Positions 14,511 through 25,900 of a stretch of DNA of 64,000 nt are shown here, in pieces. The position numbers and the translations under genes were made by a program. Source of the stretch: Phymorhynchus buccinoides. Taxonomy: Eukaryota; Mollusca; Gastropoda; Neogastropoda; Raphitomidae. Below the pieces are notes generated by a model, which saw nothing but the letters and a program-made list of their open reading frames with translations, did not search any database and was not told the DNA's origin. The DNA lies in NCBI GenBank assembly GCA_017654935.2, contig CM065693.1, positions 20,370,591 to 20,434,590 of the forward strand, read 5' to 3'. Numbering within the stretch: the stretch's first letter is position 1; every line of letters starts with the position of its first letter.

Positions 14511-17500
14511 CCTCCCTCCCTCTCTGTCTCTCTCTCTCTCTCTCCTCTCCCTCTCTCTCAATTCCCACTAGAACATACCTTTCATTTTCCCTTTTTTTTT
14601 CAGACCGCGACCACTTCCAGCTGGGCACGCTGTCGCACGTGTTAAACATGCGGACGACGGGCTACCAGGAGCTCCCTGATTGGCCGGAGGCGGCCCCTGA
14701 CCCCACGGTGCGTAACGTGGAGCTGCCGCCCGTGTGGAGCGAGAAGCCCACCAAGACCAGCACCAAGAAAAAGCAGGACCTCAAGTCGTTCTACTCCGAG
14801 TCAGAGTCCAGCGAAGACGGTAACGATAATAATAATCATAATAACAATGAATATTTATATAGCGCCTATTCTCTGATTTTGGGCTCTAAGCGCTTTACAT
14901 ATTTAATACAAATACAACATAAAATATACATTATCTTATACAATCAGAACATGACGAACGTACATACATTTTACATGAGTAGAATATTGAAAAGTACATA
15001 CATACATATACCAACGCACACACACACACACATAATAGTAATATGTATTGCCCCAGTACATCACACTTCACTCCCACCAAATGCTAAGGCATTCACTGAC
15101 AAGTGGCCTGCTGTGTGTTTGTCTACTTTCAGAGCTTATGTCAGTGGGGGTTTTCCGTTAAAGCAACACATGCGCACTAAAAAAAAAGAAGTTACCCCCC
15201 TCTTGTCGGTTGAGATGCAACAGACAACGAAGAACGTAAAAAAATACATGGCACCAGAAGAGTTAAGGGCACTGAAGAGAAGGATTTGTATTTCCCTATC
15301 CAAATCGTAGCCTGCTCTTTTCTTTTGGAAATTAATTTTTGTCCCTTCTGTGCACGTCTGTGCAGTGTGTGGTTTGTGCGGGCATGTGTTTTGTGGTGTA
15401 GTGTGGTGTGTGTGTGTGTTTTTTTGTGTGTGCGCGTTTGTGTGTGTGCGCGCGTGTGTGTGTATGCAAAGCAATTTTTGACATTCTCATATTTTCTACT
15501 GCTTTTTTGGCGGGTGGGTGGGGGGTTATTCATTTATTTGTTTATTATTGTAAGCGCATATAAATGCTCATTATTATTATTATGTTTATGTGTGTGCGCT
15601 ATTGCAGAAGAATCTGACGATAGTTCCGACGAAGATGGGAATGATTCCTCGGATCAGGAGAAGGAGAGCGGGGAGTCAGAGGCAGAGTCGGACAGCTCCA
15701 AAGCGGCAAAGAGTTCAGAAGAGGAATCGGAGGAGGAAGAGGAAGACAGCGAGGAAGAGGAGGAGGACTCTGAGGAAGAGGATTCCAGCGAGGAAGAGAG
15801 CGAGGAGGAAGTCCCTGCACCGAAGAAGAAAGAAGTGAAGAAAGAAAAGGTGGGTGATGGTGGGGGAAATAAGGATTAAGGGGATGGGGGAAGGAGGGGG
15901 GGATACCACAGGTCAAACCTTGGGTTTCTTTGGCATTTCTGCTAAGGATTTTACAATTTGAAAAAGATAATCTCTCTTTAAATTTTATCCAGCAGTGAAG
16001 GGGTTAATCCCTTTCTTCTTCCCCCCCCCCCTCCTCTTTTAAAGAAAGTTTATTAGAAAGAATTAATGAATGAAGTATGTCAATAAAAAAACCATTTCAA
16101 ATTACAATATTTCTTTTATAAAAAAAACTTCTTCTTTTTTTAAACAACAGGATTGCTAATGTGATGGTTTAATGAGTGACTTTTCCTCCGAAGTCGGAGT
16201 GTGGCTGCCCACGTGGCTGGGTAATCAGAACGGTCACACACATAATGTTATCATCCCTAGCTGGTGCATTTGTGCTACAGTCGACCCCCTCTTTTAAGAC
16301 CTTCAAAAAATCGCGGAAAATCGGTCGTAAAAGAGGGGGGTCTTAAATCAGGGGTGACCAAAACAATGTACTCAGTGACTCACTACACCGTATATGACGC
16401 ACAGCACATGCATACACTAGAACTAAAACATGCTTTCTCCGTCATTCTTGAATGAAACATCGCGGTCTAGCTAATATACGAAAACGAGCGAAAACGGGCT
16501 AAAAGTTTAGTAAAACAGAAAGTGTGCTCGCGGCCCGTGTTGCACTCACACACAAACTACACATAACAACAGTACAGACCTAATTTTCGCCATTTTACGC
16601 TCTGGCAGTTCATTTTCAATCACAGTTTGCACACACGGAACTTTTACCGCGCATACAACTCGGCTGACAAAATTTACCGCAAATACGAAATCACGGCAAA
16701 CGCTAATGCGCCAGCTGCTTTCATTTATCGGATTTTGTGTGTTGTTTGCATTCAGTGAGTGTTTCAGTGCACGCACTAACGCTGATTTATCAGTTTGATA
16801 ACGGAAAGGAGCTGCTTTTCAACTTATTTTTTTGTAAAGTGAGACCATTCACTGAGTTCCAACTTATGGAGTGTGACCGATCACCTAGTTTCAACTTGGG
16901 AGTTGACTTCGCATTTAGGCCTACGTGTGCACAGAGTTCGTAAAGATCGACATGATCGCGACCGTTTCAGTTCAAACTTTGATCATAAACTGCTCAGTGA
17001 TGACACATGTGCATAAAAGTGGTGACATTTAGTGGTCAGATCGTGATATCGCTGATTAAATTCTTCAATTTCGGTATGAGAACGGTTCGTTTTTACCGAG
17101 ATTGACCTAACAACAGTGGTACCCCAGCTGTGCGTCGGCTCAAACTGAGGCCGAGAAGGATAGATATCATCGTTTTTGCGACTGATAATTGTCAGAATGT
17201 GTTGCATCGGTCGTAAAATCAACAAGATTTACGGTCGCAAAACGCGTTAGAGGGGGAGTCGTAAATGAGGAGGCAAGTTTAGAAGAAAAACGATCCGTCA
17301 TTCATATTTCAGTCGTAAAAGAGGGGAGGTCGTAATTCAGAGGGCCGTTCGTGAGAGGGTCGACTGTATAGTGTTCAAGTGCTTCGGCTGTTGGGATTAC
17401 CCCTGGAGTCTTTTAGCCAGGGTATGACAACAACATGAGTGACTTTATCATTTGTTATATGATATGTTTTTTGATATTTCCACTAATTGCAGCCACCAAG

Positions 17501-20500
17501 CAAGCCCGTCAAGACCAAGGCTGAATCCAAGGCAGAAAAGCAAAGCACGGATCTCCTCTTGGACCTGGATGACTGTAAGGACATGGACACTGGCTCTGTC
17601 TGTTCGTCTCTGTGCTTTATCTCTTCATCTTCTTCAACATCTTGCTTGCTTTAGTTATCTCTCTCGACAAATCAAGATTTGTCTTGATCTCTGTGTGGAT
17701 GCTCCTGCTTTCAGGATGTCCTGAAATGCAGGATATTTTAAATTGCCTGGAGCCGGCGTCGCCGGATTATGAGAATTTGAGAAGCAACAAATTTCCTATT
17801 TATGAACGTTTTGTCGGTTTCCCGCATGTGTAGAATATAAAAGAAATGAATACAGATAAATATCTACATGCCTTTACCAGGAACGTTTTATTTTTAGGAT
17901 TGTTTAAGTCAAGTTGCAGGATTTTTTTTTTTTCTTCCCAGAAGCACCCATGTTTCTGTGCGTCTGTTCATTCTTTGCCTCCCAATGTCCTCAGTTCTTA
18001 TTCCTATATCCAACTTTTTAAAGAAGAGTTTTCTTGATGAAAAGCTGGGACAATTTCAAGTACTGTATTTTACGGACTATAAGGCGATACTTTTTTCTCA
18101 GACCAAGACCCCTGAGCCTTATCTCTTTCTATACTAACCTGCGCTCTCGTCGCAGGGCATGCGCACAATGCCTCGTTACTAAGGTAACGGGATATCGCAT
18201 GTGAACTTTACAAATTCATAGTTCATAGGTTAACAGTCATGCATGCTTCAAAGTGGCTCGGAGGGCTACTACTACGTTTCATTCATGCCTCTAACACTGA
18301 TTGGCTGGCTGCCAGTTATTTTGGGACCTTAAAATTATATTTTCGCTATTATGAGTGTGCCTGGCTTGACAAAACATGCATTTATTTTAAAATATCACAA
18401 ATAAAAACTAATCAAGTGGATGCTTTGAAACTGTTGCAGGTGTTAGTACTGTATATTGTGTACATATTGCCTAAATGTCATGTTTGTATCTGTTACCATT
18501 ATTTAGAAAATAATTTGTTTACAACCTATGCAAATCGGCCAGTACAGAACGCTTGCAAAGGGAAGCAACTGGCCAGCATGGAATGAGTTAAAGTATGACT
18601 CAAAAATGAGTAAGAAAATATAAGAACAAAATCTAAATTTTGTATAAAATTTGGGGCATGCGCCTTATAACCAGGTGCGCCTTGTAGTCCGTGAAATACG
18701 TGTTGTTGTTTTTCTGGAGAAAAGAATAAGCAATATCCTGCATGTCAAAACATTTTGAAAGTAATTAGTTCATAATTTCAGAAGTTGCAACAATATCTGC
18801 ATGCTTCCATATGAAAAGGAAAACAATGATCTGCTTTATTTCTGTTCTTTCCACCAGTGATGTATCTGCTCTCATAGGAAAAGAACATGGCCATAAACAA
18901 AGTTGCTTGTTCTTTTGTGTGTGTCGTTTCGTAAATGATGAATATTGCCAAAGAATTTTTAACTGTGTCATTTTGTTGTTGTCATTTTATCACTAACAAA
19001 CAAAATCAAAGATTCTTGGTTTGGTCTTATCATTACCGTAATTATAAACATTGAACTGCCGTATTTTTCGGACTATAGAGCGATACGTTTTCCCCCCAGA
19101 TTCAGACTGCTGCGCCTTATAATATGACTAATAAAATAGTAAAAATATATAATAACAAAATCTGAAATTTGGGTAAAATTTGCGGGGGGGGGGGCTTTAT
19201 ACAAAGGTGCGCCTTATACTTTTGTTGTTGTTATAGTCCGAAAAAGACAGTAAAAACATCACAACAGTACTTGATTAAAATGCACAAAAGATAATAGGTC
19301 GAAGCAAAACAAAACAAGAGAAACATTTCGTCTTGAAAAAGACATTGTCAATGTGAAGACAAGACATAACAATGGCAGTAGTGAATGAATAAACATTGCC
19401 AAAGATTTGTGGTTTATTCTCATCGCTTCGTCAATCACAAACGTTGCAGTTGGATCGGTGGGCGGCAGTGCCCCAAGCAGCGCGGCTGTGACCCCCGGTG
19501 ACCTCTTGACCCCAACAGCTGCCCTTGGTCTGACCCCTTCCCAGGCTGCATCGGGAGACAGCAAGCCAGTGACTTCCAATGTAAGTCGTAGCTCTCTACT
19601 GAAGGATTTAGCACTGATTTTCACAGGCATTAAGTTCCAGTGTAAGTCGTAGCTCTCTACTGAAGGATTTAGCACTGATTTTCACAGGCAATAAGTTCCA
19701 GTGTAAGTCGTAGCTCTCTACTAAAGGATTTAGCACTGATTTTCACAGGCAATAAGTTCCAATGTAAGTCGTAGCTCTCTACTGAAGGATTTAGCACTGA
19801 TTTTCACAGGCAATAAGTTCCAATGTAAGTCGTAGCTCTCTACTGAAGGATTTAGCACTGATTTTCACAGGCAATAAGTTCCAATGTAAGTCGTAGCTCT
19901 CTACTGAAGGATTTAGCACTGATTTTCACAGGCAATAAGTTCCAATGTAAGTCGTAGCTCTCTACTGAAGGATTTAGCACTGATTTTCACAGGCAATAAG
20001 GTTGAGACTATTAAAAAAAAAATGTAACTGATGTGTGTGTGTGTGTGTTTTGCATGTATGTGTTTGCATGTGTGTGTGTGTGTTCCCACTTCAATTGAAA
20101 ACCATGTTCCAGCTTAGCAGACCTGGTTACGCTGCTACACATTAACTCATTCGCATCGCAACGATTTTGAATTATTAAAAAACTCACAAATCACTCCAGC
20201 CATACACACAAACAAAACAGACATAAACAAAAGGAGAAATGAAAGAAGATTACGGGTTTTTACTTCAGGTTTAGACATAGGGAAGTGGTAGATCAGACTT
20301 TTTTATATATAGACTTGACTTTATATAGAAAAACTCTCTACACCGATTGGTTACCCCACAACAAACCACTACAAAAGCACAGTCAGAGGCAAAATTGTGG
20401 TCTAAGGGAGCGAAGCGAGTTTAGAAGTGACCAAGTATGGTGTGCACACAGATTTACTTCCCTTGAAGCAAATGCATCAAATTGACAGTTATCTATTAAT

Positions 20501-22880
20501 TCCGGCCATATATGGCCGGAACGACTTGAATGAGTTAATAAAATTATGTTGAATGATAAACACCCCAATGTCCATTGTATTTTGCCTGCTGTGATATTTC
20601 GGAAAAGTTTTTCCTTTGATGAACAACAACCATGGACTGACATCTGACCCTCGGTCTGGGTCTGGGTCTGAATGTGGACCTCTCCTGCTGTATTTTAAAA
20701 TTGATGATTAATTAACTCATTCATGTCGTTCCACCCATATATGTGCGGAAATAATGCAAAGCTGTCAGTTTGATGCATTTGCTTCAAGGGAAGTAAATCT
20801 GTGTGCACACCATACCTTGGTCACTTTTAAACTCGCTTCGCTCCCTTATAGCACATTTTTGCCTCTTTGCGTTTGTAATGGTTTGTAGTGGGGTAACCAA
20901 TGGCTGTAGAGAGTTTTTCTATATAAAGTCTATAAAAGGTCTGATCTACCACTTCCATATGTCTAATAAAAACTTGTAACCTTCTTTCATTTCTCCTTTT
21001 GTTTATGTCTGTTTTGCTTGTGTGTATGGCTGGAGTGATTTGTGAGGTTTTTTAATAATTCAAAATCCTTGCGATGCAAATGAATTATTTTTTAATTCTT
21101 GACTGCTACACGTTTTCGGTAAACTGTTCTTGATGGTTTTAACTACACGCATTTCACACCCAGACAAGACATTATCTGCTATCCAGACTACTCATTGCTT
21201 GTGTAATGGACAAAAGGCCTGTTGTATTTTTATCTCTCCCAGATTGTGTTGCAAGGCTGTGTTGTGATCTTGAAGTCTCGTGAGCTGTTGCACACCGTCT
21301 TTTCTCTTTGTGTTGTTCTTCATCACTTTATTTCTATCTTGTTTTTTTTATCTCTTATTCTTATCTTGTTCTTTAACTCCCCCAGACTGTGCAAGGTATC
21401 TGTGATTCTGAAGTCTCACGAGCTGTTGCACACCATCTTTTCCTTTTATGTCGTTCTTCATCACTTTATTTCTATCTTGTTTGTTTTTTTAACCTCTTGG
21501 GCCGGGTTCACATTAGATGCGTAAGTTCCGTACAGAAAACCCTAAATAAGTAGAAGAAAGAAGGATAAAAGTTTACACATATAGTGGAAATTCGGACACG
21601 TGCGCACATTTTTACCCTTCTTTGTTTCACTTATTTATGGATTGCGCACAGGTTTCCGCATGGAATATCCGCTTATATGTGTACACGGCTTTATTCTTAT
21701 CTTGCACTTTATCTCCACCAGGTTGTGCAAGGTATCAGTGTAACCCTGAAGTCTTGTGAGCTGTTACACACATCTTTTCTTTTTATGTTGTTCTTCATCA
21801 CTTTATCTCCACCAGGTTGTGCAAGGTATCAGTGTAACCCTGAAGTCTTGTGAGCTGTTACACACATCTTTTCTTTTTATGTTGTTCTTCATCACTTTAT
21901 CTCCACCAGGTTGTGCAAGGTATCAGTGTAACCCTGAAGTCTTGTGAGCTGTTACACACATCTTTTCTTTTTATGTTGTTCTTCATCACTTTATCTCCAC
22001 CAGGTTGTGCAAGGTATCAGTGTAACCCTGAAGTCTTGTGAGCTGTTGCACACATCTTTTCTTTTTATGTTGTTCTTCATCACTTTATCTCCACCAGGTT
22101 GTGCAAGGTATCAGTGTAACCCTGAAGTCTTGTGAGCTGTTGCACACATCTTTTCTTTTTATGTTGTTCTTCATCACTTTATCTCCACCAGGTTGTGCAA
22201 GGTATCAGTGTAACCCTGAAGTCTTGTGAGCTGTTGCACACATCTTTTCTTTTTATGTTGTTCTTCATCACTTTATCTCCACCAGGCTGTTATCAGTGTA
22301 ACCCTGAAGTCTTGTGAGCTGTTACACACATCTTTTCTTTTTATGTTGTTCTTCATCACTTTATCTCCACCAGGTTGTGCAAGGTATCAGTGTAACCCTG
22401 AAGTCTTGTGAGCTGTTGCACACATCTTTTCTTTTTATGTTGTTCTTCATATTTTCAGTGTAACCCTGAAGTCTTGTGAGCTTTCTTTTTATGTTGTTCT
22501 TCATCACTTTATCTCCACCAGGCTGTTCAGTGTAACCCTGAAGTCTTGTGTTACACACATCTTTTCTTTTTATGTTGTTCTTCATCACTTTATCTCCACC
22601 AGGCTGTGCAAGGCATCAGTGTAACCCTGAAGTCTTGTGAGCTGTTACACACATCTTTTCTTTTTATGTTGGGTTGTGCAAGGTTGTGTAACCCTGAAGT
22701 TTTTGTTGCACACATCTTTTCTTTTTATGGGGGTGTATATGTGGTTGGGTTTGTTTGTTTTTTTTAATCTCTTATTCTTATCTTATGTATGCAAACAAAA
22801 TAAAGAACTCAAACGCCCATATTCTAGTTTGCAGCGAATTTTCAAGTGTCTTACACACTTTTCTTCAGGCCCTCAAGAAG

Positions 22881-22913
<33 letters not shown>

Positions 22914-25900
22914 CACGCACGCACGCGTACGTGCATGGGAAGGTGTCAGACCCAGGGCAGGGCGTTTTCTTCAGGCCCTCAACATTATTCTTAGCTCATC
23001 TCATATTTTGACTCCCCTCAGATTGTGCAAGGCATCAGCGTGACCCTGAAGTCTCACGAGCTGTTGCACAGAATCAGCGGCAGTGGCCTGAGCATCAGCT
23101 ACAAGTTCACTCGCACCATCTCTGTCTTCTCCCCAAAAATGGTGTCCATCGAGTGGACACTGGTCAACAATGGCGATGCCCCCTTGACCAACATCAAGTT
23201 AGGAGAGACGGTCAGTGGTTGTCCTTCTTAAGTTTTGTTTTAGGTTTGTTTGGGGGTTGGGTTTTTTGTTGGGTTTTTAGTGTGAGGGTGAAAATCAGGA
23301 ATGGTGTCCATGGAGTGGACACTGGTCAACAACGACGATGCCCCCTTCACCAACATCAAGTTAAGTGAGAAGGTCAGTGATTTTTGCTTCTTTTTATAAG
23401 TTTTGTAATTGGTTCGTTTGGGGTGGGGTTTATTGTTGTTGTTTTATAAGGTGAGAGTAAAAATCAGGAATGGTGTCCATCGAGTGGACACTGGTCAACA
23501 ACAGGGATGTCCCCTCACAAACACCAAGTTAGGAGAGAAGGTCAGTGGTTTTCTTTTTTCTTGTCTGTTTTGTTTTGTTTTTCTTTTTAAGGGTGAAGAT
23601 GATAATCAAGACCAATCAATCTTTTTATTGGCTTTGTTATTGTTGTTGACGTACCCTGGCTAAAAGACTCCAGGGATCATCCCAACAGCCTAAGCACTTG
23701 AACACTATGGTACAAATACATCATGTGTGACCGGTTTTTATTACCCCGCCACGTGGGCAGCCGCACTCCATCTTCGGGGGAAATTATTGGCTTTAAAAAT
23801 CATTCCATTTGATTTGTGATTCCATGGTTGGTGCTTCCGTGTCCATTTAGTCAGAGCTGATTCTAGAGCGCGGGATTGGTACAATCCCCTGAAAATCTGT
23901 TCCTTCCCGCGATAATCGAGTCTTAATGCGGGCCGACTCCCGCACATTTGCAGAACAGCCCGCTATTTTCACCGATCGCTGCGGGCATGGCGTTCGTCAT
24001 CTGCAAAACCTGTTGTCTAGGCTACACAAACTGATCAACCAATCAATCGCGTTCATCTCATTCATCTTGAATACTGACGAGAACTTGCGAGAGTTTAAGC
24101 CGCCATATTGGATTTCTTCCAAAATGAAGCGCGTAGCCATGCTCCTTGATTTTGACTTTCGCGGAGGCAAAGTGACAAAAAAGCAGTCTGTGCCACATGA
24201 TGAGTCAGAGTGTGGAGAAGAGCTTGAAGAAACGGCGACTACATCCAAAAACTCGGAGAAGCAGCCCGATAACAGTGCCAGTGCAAGGGATCACTGGTTT
24301 CAAGACGACTGGCTGAAGAAGTGGCCATGGCTGTCCAAGATGGAGAGTGGCAGAATGCAGTGCAAAGTGTCCCCCCTTTTTTCATTCTTCGGGGGGGACC
24401 TGCCCCCCTTTTTTCAATCATAGGGGGGGAATGCCCCCCCTTTTTCAAAATCCTAGAATCAGCTCTGTTTAGTGGACCTTGGTCAACAGTTGGGATGCCC
24501 CTCTTACCAAACCAAGTCCCGGCCAAGGGTCCTTGGCAATTCACTGTGTCTGTACATGTGATGCGAGTGAAACTGACCCATGGCCAATATTAAAATGATA
24601 CGGCTGTGCCCAATGGAAGCTGTCTTTGCCAGTGGCAGTTCTCCCTACATGCCGTAAAGAATTGTTGGTTGTTGTCACTCCACGGGTGGAGTGAATGTGT
24701 GGGTGGCTCCATGAATGGAGCGAAGTCCCCTGAATTTGGAGTATGGCCGCCCTTGTGGCGGGGCCCTTGAAAAGCAGCCATACACGTAATCTTCCCACCC
24801 AAGGCCATGCGAAATGTTCACATGGCACTGGGTGTGCCCCCCAGAGCGTTTAAGCTGGGGAACGAAAACAACAAAACAACAACAACCAAACCAAGTTAGG
24901 AGAGATGGTCAGTGTTTCGATAAAGACACGTTCAGAGGGTGAGGGCTGGGTGGAGGGAGGGGTTCATCTGAAACAACAAGAACACTTGAACTAGCTTTGT
25001 TTTCTACGGGGTATTAACAGCATGTAATAGCTTTTCAGTCTATAATTGTTTAATAGAAATAAATACCGTATTTTACGGACTATAAGGCGCACCCCCCAAA
25101 TTTGACTCAAAATTCAAATTCTGTTACTCTATTTCCTTACTGTATTATCAGTCACATTATAAGGCGCACCCCCCAAATTTGACTCAAAATTCAAATTCTG
25201 TTACTCTATTTCCTTACTGTATTATCAGTCACATTATAAGGCGCACCCCCCAAATTTGACTCCAAATTCAAATTCTGTTACTCTATTTCCTTACTGTATT
25301 ATCAGTCACATTATAAGGCGCACCCCCCAAATTTGACTCCAAATTCAAATTCTGTTACTCTATTTCCTTACTGTAGTATCAGTCACATTATAAGGCGCAC
25401 CCCCCAAATTTGACTCCAAATTCAAATTCTGTTACTCTATTTCCTTACTGTATTATCAGTCACATTATAAGGCGCACCCCCCAAATTTGACTCCAAATTC
25501 AAATTCTGTTACTCTATTTCCTTACTGTAGTATCAGTCACATTATAAGGCGCACCCCCCAAAAATGTGACTCAAAATTCAAATTCTGTTACTCTATTTCC
25601 TTGCTATATTATCAGTCACATTATAAGGCGCACCCCAAAATGACTCAAAATTCAAATTCTGTTACTCTATTTCCTTGCTATATTATCAGTCACATTATAA
25701 GGCGCAGCCCAGACCTGGCCGGAGGGGACAGACCTACATACCAAGCTGTGGGTCGCAGCCACTGACCTGGAACTCATGACAACATTCATGGCATCTGCCG
25801 GACTGAAGATTTAGAATGGCCAACGTCAAATGCTGAGAGAGATAAGGCGCAGGGAAAAAAGTATCGCCTTATAGTCCGTAAAATACGGCAGTTATAGCTG

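Larger units (their letters stand above)
23290..24915 (+). repeat. Duplicated 3' edge of AP3B exon 10, third copy broken by two transposons
   Basis: Copies of GGTGTCCATCGAGTGGACAC to AGGAGAGAAGGTCAGTG lie at 23294-23380 and 23464-23550. A third copy is split: 23835-23851, 24468-24516 and 24885-24915, by the hAT-like and SINE-like insertions. Confidence 0.8.

Noticed and set aside
14238..14649. Long open frames of Ser-Leu or Arg-Glu repeats
   Set aside because: They are translations of the (CT)n microsatellite. The same holds for frames at 34219-34626 and 38549-38944.
15599..15916. Pro/Leu-rich frames antisense to AP3B exon 7
   Set aside because: Shadow of the acidic Ser/Glu hinge-coding repeats.
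21756..22411. Series of 63-residue identical frames
   Set aside because: The 94-bp minisatellite read in one frame; not genes.
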